A DNA stretch of 64,000 nucleotides from NCBI GenBank assembly GCA_033032865.1, contig JAWHQI010000028.1, positions 10,745,001 through 10,809,000 of the forward strand, given 5' to 3'. Source of the stretch: Dactylorhiza incarnata (taxonomy: Eukaryota > Streptophyta > Magnoliopsida > Asparagales > Orchidaceae). Numbering within the stretch: the first letter of the stretch is position 1; every line of letters starts with the position of its first letter. The position numbers and the translations under genes are program-made. The notes under the pieces are model-generated. The model had not been told where the DNA came from and made no database searches. It saw only the letters and a program-made list of their open reading frames with translations. Below, piece by piece: positions 12,966 to 24,715 of the stretch.

Positions 12966-13130
12966 TAGTTAGATCAGCTGAAACAAAAAGCCTGTCTCAG
13001 CTGAACCGCTAAGACAGCAGGGAAACATCTCAGCTAAATCGCTGAGACTACTAAATCTGTCCCAGCGGTTGACTTCCACCTTGTCCCAGCAGTCATGGTA
13101 GTCGTCTCAGCAGTTCCGCTGAGACAGGCT
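12966..13130. promoter_or_regulatory. Internal dyad-motif array upstream of element A third ORF
   Basis: The GTCTCAGC / GCTGAGAC half-sites of the element A LTR recur here as spaced inverted pairs: 12992-13001 with 13008-13017 (6-base spacer) and 13104-13111 with 13118-13125 (6-base spacer), plus degenerate copies between. The array lies between the end of pol and the third ORF, about 110 bp upstream of a TATA box. Spacing and order copy the LTR promoter region. Function is inferred. Confidence 0.7.
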
Positions 13131-13238
13131 GGTCTCTTCAAAATTTGTCTAATTGCACCCCAATTAACCTAATTCCCCGCAAAATTATAAGTTCACTAAA
13201 CTTTAATTATAAGGGCTAATCTTGAAACTAAATTAGGT

Positions 13239-13248
13239 TATATAAATA
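13239..13248 (+). promoter_or_regulatory. TATA box upstream of element A third ORF
   Basis: TATATAAATA is a strong plant TATA match, 107 bp upstream of the ATG at 13346. A CT-rich stretch ending in CAG (about 13312-13325) lies between them and could serve as a splice acceptor. Element G has the same order of signals before its third ORF. Confidence 0.6.
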
Positions 13249-13345
13249 GGCAATCTAAATTAGTGAAAGGTACATTACCCATCTTTCCTATCCGCCGAGA
13301 CGAATCACCTACTCCTCTGTCCCAGCGCATCCTTCTACCACAACA

Positions 13346-16217
13346 ATGGCTCCCAAAAGCTCTAAAGATCTTCTTGAAGGATATGAGATTGTCAGGAATG
13401 GCTTTGCCCATGCTTCTGAAGAAATAAAGGGAGTGATTCAACTCCTTGAAGACCAAGGCCTTGAATTCCTCCTGTCTGAACCCTGTGTCATTCTCAGAAC
13501 TGAAGTTCTGGAATGGTTTGGCCATGCCAAGTTATCCACCTCCAAGTCTTCCCTCAAGTCAAAGATTGGAGAAGATAGAATAAAGATAACCCCAACAAAG
13601 TTACAAAAAGCCTTAATCCTTCCATCCTACAGTCATAGTGAGGAGGAAGACATCTCAGAGAAAGACAAGAAAAAGGCTCTGAAATGGATTGGGTACAATG
13701 ATGCCAAAACAGGATCATTGAAAAGGAAAATTTTCAACCAGAAAGGAAAACTCTTATCAGATATAGTGGGAAAGGCTATCCTTTGCAAGCCAGGGTCCCA
13801 TGACACAATTTCACAGTTCATGTTTGATCTCATGACTAGGATAATTCTCAAAAAGAAAACCTCTTGGGGAGTTGTCTTATTCCAAAGAATCAAGGAATGC
13901 CTGCTGGCACCAAACATGGGCAGAATTCTATCTCTATACCTACTCCAAACCAACCCTGATAAGTTCAGCAAATCCAAAGGAGGAAATCTTCATTATCTCA
14001 AGAGAATGGACATTAATACCCTGGATAGGTTCACCAGGGTGCTTCCAATGAGTCAGCCCACTATGGCAAAAGAAAAGGAGAAGATAGGATCCAAATCCAC
14101 AAAGAAAATTAGACTAATAATGTCAAGCTCTGAGTCTGACCACTCAGATGAAGATGAAGATGATGGTGCTGACTTTGGGTCACACAACATACTTGACAAG
14201 GATGCTACAAAGGATGACATGTCAACTGACATTGTCCCTTCATAGGTGCTGGTCTAAGAAATATCTCCAGGTAGCTAATACATTAACTACTCACTACTCA
14301 TTTAGTTCATTGACTATAGACAATCAATTAGGTACTCATTTTTGACACTTGTGCAATGTGGACAACAACTCCTCAAGGACTGATGAGTGATCCAAATGAG
14401 GGGGAGCAACAACCACAACAAGTCTCCCTAGATATAGTGGATATCAATGACAATGAGAAGAACAAGGAGCCTTCTCCTCAGGACTTGCAAGGTCAGATTG
14501 ATACCTTTATTTTCAATCTAGAAGAAAGACTTAAGCTAAATCCTGATAATGAACCAGCCCTCTGGGATTTACCCTCACCAGGACATCCTGATGCCCCTTT
14601 TGAGGGGGAGCTACAGCAAGAGCCACAAGTTCAAAGGGATGATGATGTTCTTGGTAAGCCCTATAAACTAACCTTTAGAATTTCTAAGTAAATTAACTCT
14701 TCTAACTAATTGACACAGCCTTTCTGGACTCATCTGACAAAGATGCTCTCTCTGAGGGGGAGGAGCAAGAAAATGAAGCTGATGAAATAGATGATTATGA
14801 TGCTGCTCAAGTCCAACTAATCACACTGAAGATATAGTGGCTGAGAAGGTGGATGCTCCACCTGCAGAATGGCATGATCCCCCAGTCCAAATTGCACTCA
14901 ATATTATCAACCCTCCAAGTCCACCGAGGCCCCCAGCCCCAATGATCAATGTTCAACAAGCCTCCACTTCCAACTCACCTAATGAGAATATTCTCAATGC
15001 TATCAACCAGCTGCTAAAGTCTCATCTCTCTTCCATGAAAGCATATGTGGATCAATCAGTTACAACAGTCAAGGACTATATTGATCATTCCATCGGGAAT
15101 GTGCATACTAAAGTCATGATTGAGGTCAAGGACATAAAGGAGAACACTGGAATGCTCAACAAATAGATGACCAAATGGTTTGACCTTGCTGAGGAGACAA
15201 CGATTACTCAGAATACAATTCTCAGATCCATGGACAAACAACTCAGACTGTCTGAACAAGACATGTCCTATGTAAAAAATTATGTCAGCAAGACAGATGA
15301 GGTGATAACACAGTCAACCAATCATCTCCAAGATTATCTCTACTCCACTTCCATGTAGTTGGATCAAGAAGCTGACAGGAACAAGGATGAGCTGAAAGCA
15401 TATATAGCTAATGTTTTCAACTCTATTGCTAGCTCAGTCACTTCTTCTCAATTGAATTCTGAGGTAGTCAAACTGTAAGAGGTGTTGCAAGCTGATATTG
15501 AGAATGCTTTCCAAACCCCGTCTGGCTCAATCTAAACAGCTAAACAAGATCTACATCAACAAGTATTTGAAGAAGCGAGAAAGGGGGAGGATACAAATAC
15601 TATAATCAATGTGAATTTAACTCTCAAAGTACTACAAGGTACTAGGCTTGCTCTGAATATTCCTATCTTAGATGTCAACAGGGCAGAAGATTGGGATTTT
15701 CCACATCAAGAAGCTATTTCCCAAGACGAGTCTGAAAAAGAGAAGGGAAAGGGAGAAAGTATTGCTGGCTGAGGAATTCATGGCCAAGCAAAGGGATGTA
15801 CAAAATAGAGACCCTGATTATGAATACTAGAGTGATGACTCCAAAGAGATAATACTAAATGTCTGGCTAAGCCATGGTCAAATTGGAAAAGACATTGATA
15901 AGCTCTATCCATCTGAAGAATGGATAAAGCATTTAGAAAGAAACACAGAGAGGTAGAGTTTTCAAAGCTAATCTTGTAAGAAAAGATAACCCAAGAAGAG
16001 TGCATTCCAAAATAAATCCCTAAGACATATCGGTATTTCAAAGGCAAGAGAACGAGAAGAGAATTGTTGAGATTGAGGCTGCAAATGCTGAAAAGACACA
16101 ACCACAAATCTTCCTGAGATCAAAGATGCTGCTGCAGACATATTGGCCTTAGATAAAGGAAAAGTTGTTGTTGACTCTCCTGAGGAATCTTCTTCTTCTA
16201 AGAAAAGAAAACTCTAG
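13346..16217 (+). pseudogene. Element A third ORF (env-like position), broken
   Basis: An ATG at 13346 opens a 299-codon reading frame. It contains the block LLSDIVGKAIL followed by KKKTSWGVVLFQRIKE, which is clearly related to FLSDIVGKVLL...KKKVNWGSIFFGLIKK in element G. The reading then continues in pieces (14356-14691, 14837-15358 and beyond) with stops at 14243 and 15164 and frame changes. The pieces include a Pro-rich linker and heptad-like helical stretches. The last piece ends in a basic SSSSKKRKL and stop at 16215. The position matches the env-like gene of Sireviruses, but I see no clear signal peptide or membrane segment. Basic ends and acidic/Ser stretches would also fit a nuclear or capsid-associated protein. 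Function unknown. Confidence 0.7.
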
Positions 16218-16626
16218 TTGAATGTATAAATGTCTTATGAAAGTCTGGTTGTAAATTGAACCATAATTTATCTAAATGCTTTAGAATTGAACTATGATTC
16301 ATTACATTTTCTGCATTGCTAATGAATGGATGGTTAAGTTTATTATCTTTTGTCATAAGCTAATCTGTGCTATAGTTTAAGTTTCACCAGTGAGTTAATG
16401 ATTAAGTTAATCTGTGATGCCCTGTCATTCTCATCTTATCAAAATTCTGAAATGTTAAACTTGGTTTGTAACATACCTGGCATGTATATCATATCTAATA
16501 TAATATTCCAAATGTCTTGTTAATGATTACATAAGTATGTTATAATGATTATCATGTTGTGAAATCCATGATAAGTATTTTTATGATATGTACTCTAGCA
16601 TTAAGGGTATTCTGTCTTCTTCAAAT
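16218..16626. other. Element A AT-rich 3' untranslated stretch
   Basis: Non-coding AT-rich sequence between the third ORF and the polypurine tract. No conserved signal was seen in it. Confidence 0.5.
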
Positions 16627-16636
16627 AGGGGGAGAT
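16623..16636 (+). other. Element A polypurine tract
   Basis: AAATAGGGGGAGAT directly precedes the 3' LTR. The same 14 bases precede the 3' LTR of element G (61446-61459). The core AGGGGGAG is also found four times upstream in the third-ORF region (14398, 14603, 14755, 15582), resembling the multiple polypurine tracts reported in Sireviruses. Confidence 0.88.
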
Positions 16637-17875
16637 TGTTGGGAATATTACACTCAAAATTCCCTTGATTTGAAGAAGCCTTACTCTTAGTGCTAAGTAC
16701 AAGTTGTATTTGATAAACCCCATTTCCTCCCATAGTTATGCAGGGTTAAGATCATACCAGGGTATGAAGAAAGTTCAGTTGGTGTACTGACAAAACCGTT
16801 GAGACGAGCTCTCTGTCTCAGCTGAATCGCTGAGACAAGGCCAGGAGCCGCTGAGAAGGAGTCTGGGCCAGCTGAGCTGCAGATAGACAAAATCAGCTGA
16901 GACAATTATCTGTCTCAGCGGATCTGCTGAGACAGAACACATGCATCCACTAAGACAGAAAGCTATCTCAGCCCATCCGCTAAGACAGATTCAAATATAC
17001 AGTCGGGCTTTACTTTTGGCGCAAAGAGCTGTAGAGTGAAAGGAATGATCCAATCACTCCCATTATATGTCAGGAGGACATCTGATAGCCGTTGAAATCG
17101 AAGGGAGTATATAAGAAACAATTAGGGCTTTGTAAAGCCTCTCCCTTCACTCACACAAAAAGAACATTACTGTTCCATTGCCGGCAGCCAAGAAAACCTT
17201 CAGCCCTGTTACCTGAAGCTGCAAGGAAAGAAAAGATTGCTCTTCTTGATCAACTCAAGATAGGGCAAGTTGATCCTCACTCTTTCTCTGATGACCAGGA
17301 TCAGTAGAATTAAAGTTGATGCCTTCAAGCTCATCCCAGATTCAAGACTGCTATTGCAGTCATTCTGTAACAGAAGATTAAAAAGTGTATTTCATCTTCT
17401 TCTATTAATCAAACATTTATATTGAAGTAGGAGCTTAATAGTTCTGAGTTGTAGGGCATAGTTGCCTGAGTGTAGGGTTGTCGAGCCTGAGAAGTAGAGC
17501 TGGGTGTGCAGCTTGAGTGTAGGATCATTGGTTGATCTGAGGTATGGTTGTTGAGCCTGAGGTAGGGTTGCTTAGCCTGAGGTAAGGTTTGAGAAAACCT
17601 GAGAGATCCTGAGGGATCTGAGTTGTAAGCTCTTGAAGCTGAGTTTGGTGGTGTTGGCTTTATCTAACTCAGTGTTAGAAAGGTGTAGGGGGAAAGAGGA
17701 CTACTCAAGACACCCTGTCTTGAGGAACCTCTATAAATCTTGGTGTGTTTTCTGGATGCTTGATACTTAACCAACTAGAAATCTTAAAACAGCTAACTTA
17801 TAGCCTAAAGTTAAAGAAACATATTCACCCCCCCACCCTCTAGGTGACTAAGACTACATCCATAACAAACTATCA
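16637..17875 (+). repeat. Element A 3' LTR
   Basis: It starts TGTTGGGAATATT after the polypurine tract and ends ACTATCA. It carries the same dyad array (about 16793-16985), a better TATA box (TATATAAG at 17108-17115), GCCTGAGGTAGGG-type tandem repeats (about 17455-17590) and a shorter, interrupted C run (17828-17838) compared with the 5' copy. Confidence 0.92.
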
Positions 17876-17960
17876 GTTATTATATAATAACCACTGTCTA
17901 TGGTCCTCTGGCGGTCACCATAGATAGCAGTTATTATAATAACCGTTGTCTATAGTCTTC
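17876..17960. repeat. Imperfect inverted repeat, class II subterminal type
   Basis: GGTTATTATAATAACC-like words and CTGTCTATGGT / ACCATAGATAG form nested hairpins here. AACCGTTGTC-type words in alternating orientation are common in CACTA subterminal regions of dicots, but no CACTA terminus can be placed. It abuts the 3' LTR of element A. Confidence 0.4.
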
Positions 17961-18581
17961 ATTTGTTTTTTTTAATAATTAATTGTCGTCTTGCATTTGC
18001 TCGTCTTATTGTCGCCTAGGCGTCCCCCTTGTAACTTAAGCGTGACAAGAATGGCCATGGGGCATTAGCGATCAACACCTCTGCATTAGCGATCAACACC
18101 TCTTCGTTCATTCAGTAGCGAGTTTATTAGTCACTGAGGTACTATTTTATGAGAGCTCTTTATTTGCCTTTCGTGCTCTGTATTTTTTTTTTCACCTTTC
18201 CGATCCGGGTATTTTAGACGAAGTATTTCATAATAGATCAGCTATTTCTTTCTTTCTCCCTTTTGTTGATTCTTTATGATCTTTTGTGGTGAAAAGGCTC
18301 TTCCATTACTTTGTAAAATAGGAAAATTTTCGGAATGGGATCCGCATTGGTATAACTTATAAGCTTTTCTGTTTATTTTCTGTTTCTGTGGGAATGAAAA
18401 TCCAAAACAAGTGTTTTTTCTTCTCCTCCATGCTCTTTAATAGCGTTTGTTTATTTGGGTATAATTTTTATTTTTTTGAATGATAAAGTATTTTAAAAAG
18501 AAATTAAAATCAGATGAGCAACCTAATTCTGTTATCCCAAGCAGAGAAGTTATTTGAAATTCTTATGTTGATGTTTCATAG
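17961..18581. other. Unassigned sequence upstream of the hAT pseudogene
   Basis: T-rich, non-coding; possibly promoter and 5' untranslated region of the hAT copy. A tandem duplication of GCATTAGCGATCAACACCTC sits at 18063-18105. A pyrimidine-rich stretch ending in CATAG at 18581 could be a splice acceptor for the coding block that starts at 18582. Confidence 0.35.
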
Positions 18582-20879
18582 GAGAAAGAGTATTCAATTG
18601 CTAGTAAATCAAGTCAATTCAAAAATCTTAAAAGAAATCGTGTACAGTTTAATTTGGATGAGTTAATTTCAGATCCTAGATTAAGACCAATGATTTTTGA
18701 TTATCATGTGAATATAAGAGATCAAGTTCGAAGGGCTTATTGGCTAAAAGGTCTGTGCTAACCAAGAAATCATAATTTTACATTTACTTATTTTGGTAAA
18801 GATCCTAGGCGTTTTGTTCCAGATTGGTTTAACTTACATAGCAATTTGTTATAGTACAATATAGCAAAAAATGCTACATTCTGTTTGTGCTGTTATTTGT
18901 TTAAATTTGAACATGGGGATCAAGGAGGTGGAAATACATTTGTAACTACGGGATGGTCTCACTGGAAGAAAAGTGAAAAATTACAAATGCATGTAGGCTC
19001 TCATGCTAGTACACATAACATAGCTTTGAAGAAATGTCAAGATCTTATAAGTCAAAATGCTCACATTCAAGTTGCATTATGTAAGCAAATAGATATTTCT
19101 AAAGCAGAGTATCATGCTCGCTTAACAGCAACAATTGATGTTATTAGATATTTGATGAACCAAGGTCTATCTTTTTGAGGTCATGATGAATCCGCGACAT
19201 CTAATAATCAGGAAAATTTTCATGAGCTTTTAAAATGGTTGGGAGAGCACAATGAAGATATTGCAAAAGTAACCTTACAAAATGCTACAGAAAATAATAA
19301 ATTAACATCACCTCAGATTCAGAAAGATATAGTAAGTGACATTGCTTGTGAGATTAGAGAGGTCATTGTTTCAGAAATTGGTGATGACCTATTTTCAATA
19401 TTAGTTTATGAAGCTCGTGACATATCAATTAAAGAACAAATGGCGGTTGTTTTTTGTTATATGGACAAGGCCGGAAGTATAATTGAGTGTTTATTTGTTA
19501 TCGTTCATGTCACTGATACAACAGCTTTATCCTTAAAAGTAGTGATAGATATGTTATTCTCTACTCATGGATTGACACTTTCAAGACTACGTGGGCAAGG
19601 ATATTATGGAGCAAGTAATATGTAGGGGGGATTCAGAGGCCTTAAAAGTTTGATACTAAGAGAAAATGAATCTGTCAATTATGTTCATTGCTTTGCTCAT
19701 CAATTACAACTAGCACTTGTAGCTGTAGCAAACAATGACTGTCAAATTTCTATGCTCTTTGCTCTGGTTAGCAGTATTTCTAATATTGTTGGAGCTTCAT
19801 GTCAAAGACAAGATAAACTTAGAGAGAAGGAGATTGCTAGAATTACTAGAGCGCTGGATAATGGAGAAATTCAGAGTGGCCAAGGTTTAAATTAAGAAAC
19901 AAGTATCAAAAGAGCCAGAGATACTCGTTGGGGATCACATTATACTTCTTTAGTGAGTTTGATACTTATGTTTTCTTCAGTTGTTGATGTACTAGATGAC
20001 ATAAGATTAGATGGGTTAGATTTCAAGAAAAGATCAGAGGCATCTGCTATTTTAAATTGTGTTCAAACATATGAATTTGCATTCAATCTACATCTAATGA
20101 AGCATATTTTAGGAATGACAAATGAATTATCACAGGCATTACAAAAGAGGGATCGGAATATAGTAAATGTTATGCACTTAGTCAATATTTCCAAACAATG
20201 ACTGCAAAAATTTAGGGATGATGGTTGGTTTGATTTGATAAAAGAAGTTACATTATTTTGTGAGATTCACAAGGTAGAAGTAATAAAAATGGAGGAAAAC
20301 TTTAAAGTTTTGGGAAGATCAAGACGAAAGGTTGAAGAAAGAACTAATCTGCATCATTATCGTGTTGAAGTCTTTTATGTAGTTATTGATTTGCAACTGA
20401 ATGAATTAAACCATCGGTTTAATGAAGTCAACACAGAGCTACTAATTTGTGTGGCTTGTTTAGATCCAAGTGAAAATTTTGCAGCGTTTGATATACATAA
20501 GTTGATGTGTCTTGCCAATTTCTATCCATCAGACTTCTCTCAAATGCAGCTTATAACTCTTCAAAGTCAGCTTGACACTTATAATGTAGATGCATCATCC
20601 CGAGCTGAATTTTTGAATCTTACGGGAGTTAGCAATCTAGCGAAACAATTTGTTAAATTCAAGTTGGATATGACATATACTCAAGTATTCAAGTTGATTA
20701 AATTGACATTATTATTGCCAGTTGCAACAGCTACAGTGGAAAGAGCATTCTCCAAAATGAAGATTATCAAGTCACGTTTACGCAACCGAATGGGTGATGA
20801 ATGGTTTAATGACAGCTTATTGACCTACATTGAGAGAGACAAATTCAAATTAGTTGAAAATGAGTCAATCATTCAATGA
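18582..20879 (+). pseudogene. hAT-superfamily transposase (TTF-type zinc finger, ZMYM1-like), six in-frame stops
   Basis: One reading frame runs about 2.3 kb without a frameshift. It begins with the family's LRPMIFDYHVNIRDQVRRAY block, then a TTF-type zinc-finger region (FCLCCYLF), the DUF4371 region (IVHVTDTTALSLK, RGQGYYGASNM, HCFAHQLQLALVAVA), the DTRWGSHY block and the C-terminal hAT dimerisation domain (LLPVATATVERAFSKMKIIKSRLRNR). Stops lie at 18759, 18852, 19176, 19623, 19893 and 20199. At five of these the family normally has Gln or Arg, so CAA, CAG or CGA became a stop through a C-to-T change. The 5' end is unresolved. TIRs and the 8-bp duplication were not found, though the sequence near 20990-21030 looks like a hAT 3' end. 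Confidence 0.88.
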
Positions 20880-22186
20880 TTTCAAGCAATGAAAACACGT
20901 TGAGGGCAATTATGATTGATTGTAAGTGAATGTTAATTATTATTATGCATTAATATATTGTTTTTTGTGATACATTTTTAAAATATTAATTTCCGCCCCT
21001 CCTGAGATAAAATCCTGGCTCCGCTAGAGACGACACTCTCTTGCAGTGCATCTTCTCTTTTGTGACTATCGAAGAAGGACGACGGTGGCTGCTCTTCCGC
21101 ATTTTCTCGCAGTCGCCACAGGTCTCTCTTCCTCCAGCGATCTCCCTTCTTCAATATCCAGCAGCGTCGAAGGCCTCTCTTCCGAAGAAGGACGACCGCT
21201 CCTCCGGTGATCTCGCCTCGGCAATATCGCAGAGAGAGAGAGAGAGCTTCAGTCTGAAACTTCACACCTTCATGACTACGCCATCAGGTATCAATTCGTG
21301 CCAACCCAAAGTCGGTTCTGCCCCATTTACACTTTACCTACAGCGCATCTACTTTCATGTTCTTTTCTTCCACGGCTGCTAGAATCGGTTTAGGGATAAA
21401 GTTTTCCTCGAGTTCTACCTCGAGGTGGTTTATCATTAATGTTGTTATCTTGAGAACAAAGTAATCATTCAATGAAACTCAATCCAAACATGTTCTCACA
21501 AATTAGGGAAGAAAGAGATACATTTTTTTAGTGTTTGCTTTTAAATTGTATTATAAGAGTTGGGCTTTACCTATATGATTAAAATCAATATTTCTATTGC
21601 ATCACAAGGTTTGCAGCCTAAATATTGCAGGGCAAGGATCAAATTTCATGAAGTTTTGTGTTGTGTCCTCTACAATTGTGAAAGTTTGAGGGCTTAATGT
21701 TATGCGCAACCATAATTTGCTAACCAATTGGCCACCACAGTTCCTTCCTTCCAAATTTATTTGACTTTATATTGGAAAGATTTCAATAATTCTGATTTTT
21801 TTGCTCCCATTTTGATGTAATCCAAATCATATACTTATAAAAGACATTCCTGTAAAGCAACTAAAAATAGACCTTGTAGAAATATGTTGAATTCGTTATG
21901 CTACTTTATATTCATGTTGGGTACTAATAGCTGTTACTTTATGTAGGCCCATTCCACACAGTAACAAAGTTAAAAGTTGCAGATCTTTCACTTAACTCTG
22001 GTGATTAATGAAGTTTAATATTTGTCATGGATACATACATTTGTGTTGCTTATTTTATGTTTCAAATGAATTAATCCACAAGTTCTACTGTATAATATTG
22101 TGTTTCCTTGCCTGAATGTGGAATAATGAGAGATATGAGAAAGAGATTTTCATATTTATATGTAAGAGTGACTGGCATGGGCTACC
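20880..22186. other. Unassigned sequence after the hAT pseudogene
   Basis: An AT-rich tail is followed at 21000-21280 by a GC- and CT-rich stretch with a short (GA)n run, like a 5' untranslated region, and then AT-rich DNA. No coding region with recognisable homology was seen; short open frames in the CT-rich part are not supported. Confidence 0.4.
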
Positions 22187-22510
22187 ACTATATGTAAGAG
22201 CTTTCTAAATTATTTGTACATTTTTTAAATGCCGCAGCATTTGTGGCATTTTTTTAAATGACGCTATATCTGCGACTTTTTTTTAAAACGCCGCAGATAT
22301 TGGCGGATTTTTTCAAAAAAAAAAGACACCGTGAATGCCTACATGTATTCGCGATGTTTTTTATAAAGTGTCGCAGAATTCTATGGCGGCAATTGCTTTC
22401 GCGGCGATTTAGCGGCGTTTCGTAAAGCGCCACGAAAGGCGCTTCAAAAGCGCCACGAAATGCGCTTGAAAAGCGCCGCGGGAAGCCCTAAAAGCATCGT
22501 CGTAGCCTCT
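22187..22510. repeat. CACTA-like subterminal repeat cluster
   Basis: It starts CACTATATGTAAGAGC and then carries many GCCGC / GCGGC words separated by T or A runs (AAAACGCCGCAG, TTTCGCGGCG, AAAAGCGCCGCG) in both orientations. Short GC words between A/T runs near a CACTA end are typical of plant CACTA (En/Spm) subterminal regions. No transposase or opposite terminus was identified. Confidence 0.55.
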
Positions 22511-24715
22511 TTTCGTTGTAATGCGCTCTGCCTCAAATCTTAGGTTAGCAACTCTTGAGTTTTTCAATGATAGAAAGTTTTATCTCTTTGCATATGTTCT
22601 CTAAAATTGCTCCATTCCAGCCTCAAATCTCAGCTCGGCGTGTCGTTGCTCCAAAATTTGGTTTTCGCCTTAATTGAGTACGAATTACACCCACTTTTTA
22701 TTTGTGTTTCCTATCTTATTGTGTAATTGACTGGAAAAATTGATGGTGTTCCTGGCTCGATTTGGATAAAGTGGAAATTTCTCATGTGAGAGAAATTGTA
22801 GAGATTCATATGAGAATGAAAAATTTGATCGATCTAAATCAAAATTATTGCGATTCATGTTTCATAGTTTTGATGATTGTTTCATTTGCAAATGCCCAAA
22901 AATCATATCTAATTATCGTGGTTCTATTAGAGTATCTTAGGTTTTTGATTTATCTTACGGTGATGTGATCTTTACTTCAGAACTGTTATTCTATTCAATC
23001 ATAATCACGGTCATTGCAAAGCCTCATTTTAACTAATAGAGAAGCAATAAAAAAACCTTGCTTTGTAACTAGTCTAACTTTCTAACTTATGTCACTTGAG
23101 TAGCTCTTCACCTTAAATTTCTCAACTTTTAAAGAAGATGTTCTCCTTTTGATCACTCTTTACATAGTTTTATTATTCTCTCTTTTCAGTATCTTATGTT
23201 CTCCGTGGTGGTGTTCTATCTAGTATCCCTCGATGTATACAGTATTTATTTGTTTGATATATCCAAAAAACTTACCAAATATTTTTATAACTCCTCTGTT
23301 ATTGTTGAAGATATCAGAAAAGTTATGAATTTAACCAACCTTAATCTGTGATGAGGGAAAATGAACTAAATTTCTACTTTCCTATTGTTATGAATTTCCG
23401 ATCATTACATTTATTACTGTAGATTTCATCAATTCATTAGTATTATTTTCTCAAACATCACTCTTTGGATAAAAAAACTATCCATGATTGACACAAGAAA
23501 ATTTGGTTGTTTAATATCTAATTTGTTAAGGAAAATACAGCTCTTACTGTGTTAATCTGTATGGTACAACACTAATTTATTTTCTTGCGGATTTGTATCT
23601 TAGCAAAGCAAATATTTGCAGCGCATGAGAATCCTCTCCATTTAGAACAAATGGATATAATCAATTTCATGGTCAAGATCAATCCTTAGGGGATCCAATG
23701 TGTTACATAATCTCGTTCACACAAAAGATAGTGGGTATCTTACATGCACAAAAGATAGTGGTTGTACCACATGCACATTATTCTACATTCACACATGTTC
23801 CAAATTTTGGGGATGTATAATGTTATGGACTTTCATATAATTATAATATAGCACTATTATATTTATTTATTTATTTTGTGTAGAAAGTTCTCAATATTTT
23901 GGTGACAAATGAGGAGGTGGATGATGGTCCATGAAGTTTTTTTGATGTTCAAATTGATTTGGATGTTATTTCTTTTGGGGACTTGATGTCTAGCTATTTT
24001 GGATATATTTTGGTTGACTTTGATTTCTTGATGTGTAGTTATTTTCGATGTATTTTGGTAGACTTTGTCTAGTTACTTTGATATCTAGAAATGTTGTGCA
24101 TAAGTTTTCTTTAAAGGAGGTATTGTGATGGTGTTTATGCTTCCATCAGATAGTGCAAGGAAATTACTTCAAATCATATTTTTTTATTTTTGTTTTGTTC
24201 ACATTGATTTTCGATTTCTTTGAGCTTTTGATAGGTGTTGATTCATTTGGAGACGGGTGTTGATTCATTGGGAAAATATCTCTTGTTAAGTGGAAAATGG
24301 AGACATGTTTTTTCTTGCTCCATTTCTTCAATTACATCTAACTAGATCATGTAGTGCTGTGTGAACTCTAAATTCATTTATGCAACCTAATTTAGTTGAA
24401 ACATATAGAAACATCTGCTCTTTATCTTTAAGATTTGGAAGCTATTTTTGCATGGATGTGTTCATGAATTGCTAGAAAGTAGATTCATTATATGGGTCTC
24501 TACATTAGAGAAAATGGAACAGCATTCTGACTACATATCTTTTAATATTTTGATTAGTAGACATCTATTTTATAATGTGATACAAACATTCCATTACATT
24601 GTAGTTGATGTGCATTAGGAATTATTTTGATTTTTTGTTTGAATAAATTCACTGTGTCATTTGTTTGGTAATTATACGACAATTGGTGTGCCAATTCAAT
24701 TTATTTAAATGCATT
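22511..24715. other. Unassigned AT-rich region, possibly element- or gene-derived
   Basis: No convincing gene. A short open stretch at about 23598-23690 encodes ILAKQIFAAHENPLHLEQMD and then NFMVKINP before a TAG. Another near 23880-23930 encodes KVLNILVTNEEVDDGP. Both look coding but are too short to assign. They may be remnants of a CACTA element whose end lies at 22187. Confidence 0.3.

Larger units (their letters stand above)
924..17875 (+). mobile_element. Element A: Sirevirus-like Ty1/copia retrotransposon, split by an insertion
   Basis: Two related LTRs (924-2179 and 16637-17875) flank, in order, an initiator-Met-type primer-binding site, a long gag with two CCHC knuckles, pol in copia order (protease, integrase, reverse transcriptase, RNase H), a spacer with dyad motifs, a long third ORF and a polypurine tract. 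Gene order, long gag, PBS and third ORF fit the Sirevirus lineage. Without the 7052-11903 insertion it is about 12.1 kb. All three coding regions carry stops and frameshifts, so it is not autonomous now. No matching 5-bp target duplication is visible (left flank AAAAC, right flank GTTAT), so one edge has probably decayed or been rearranged. Confidence 0.93.
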
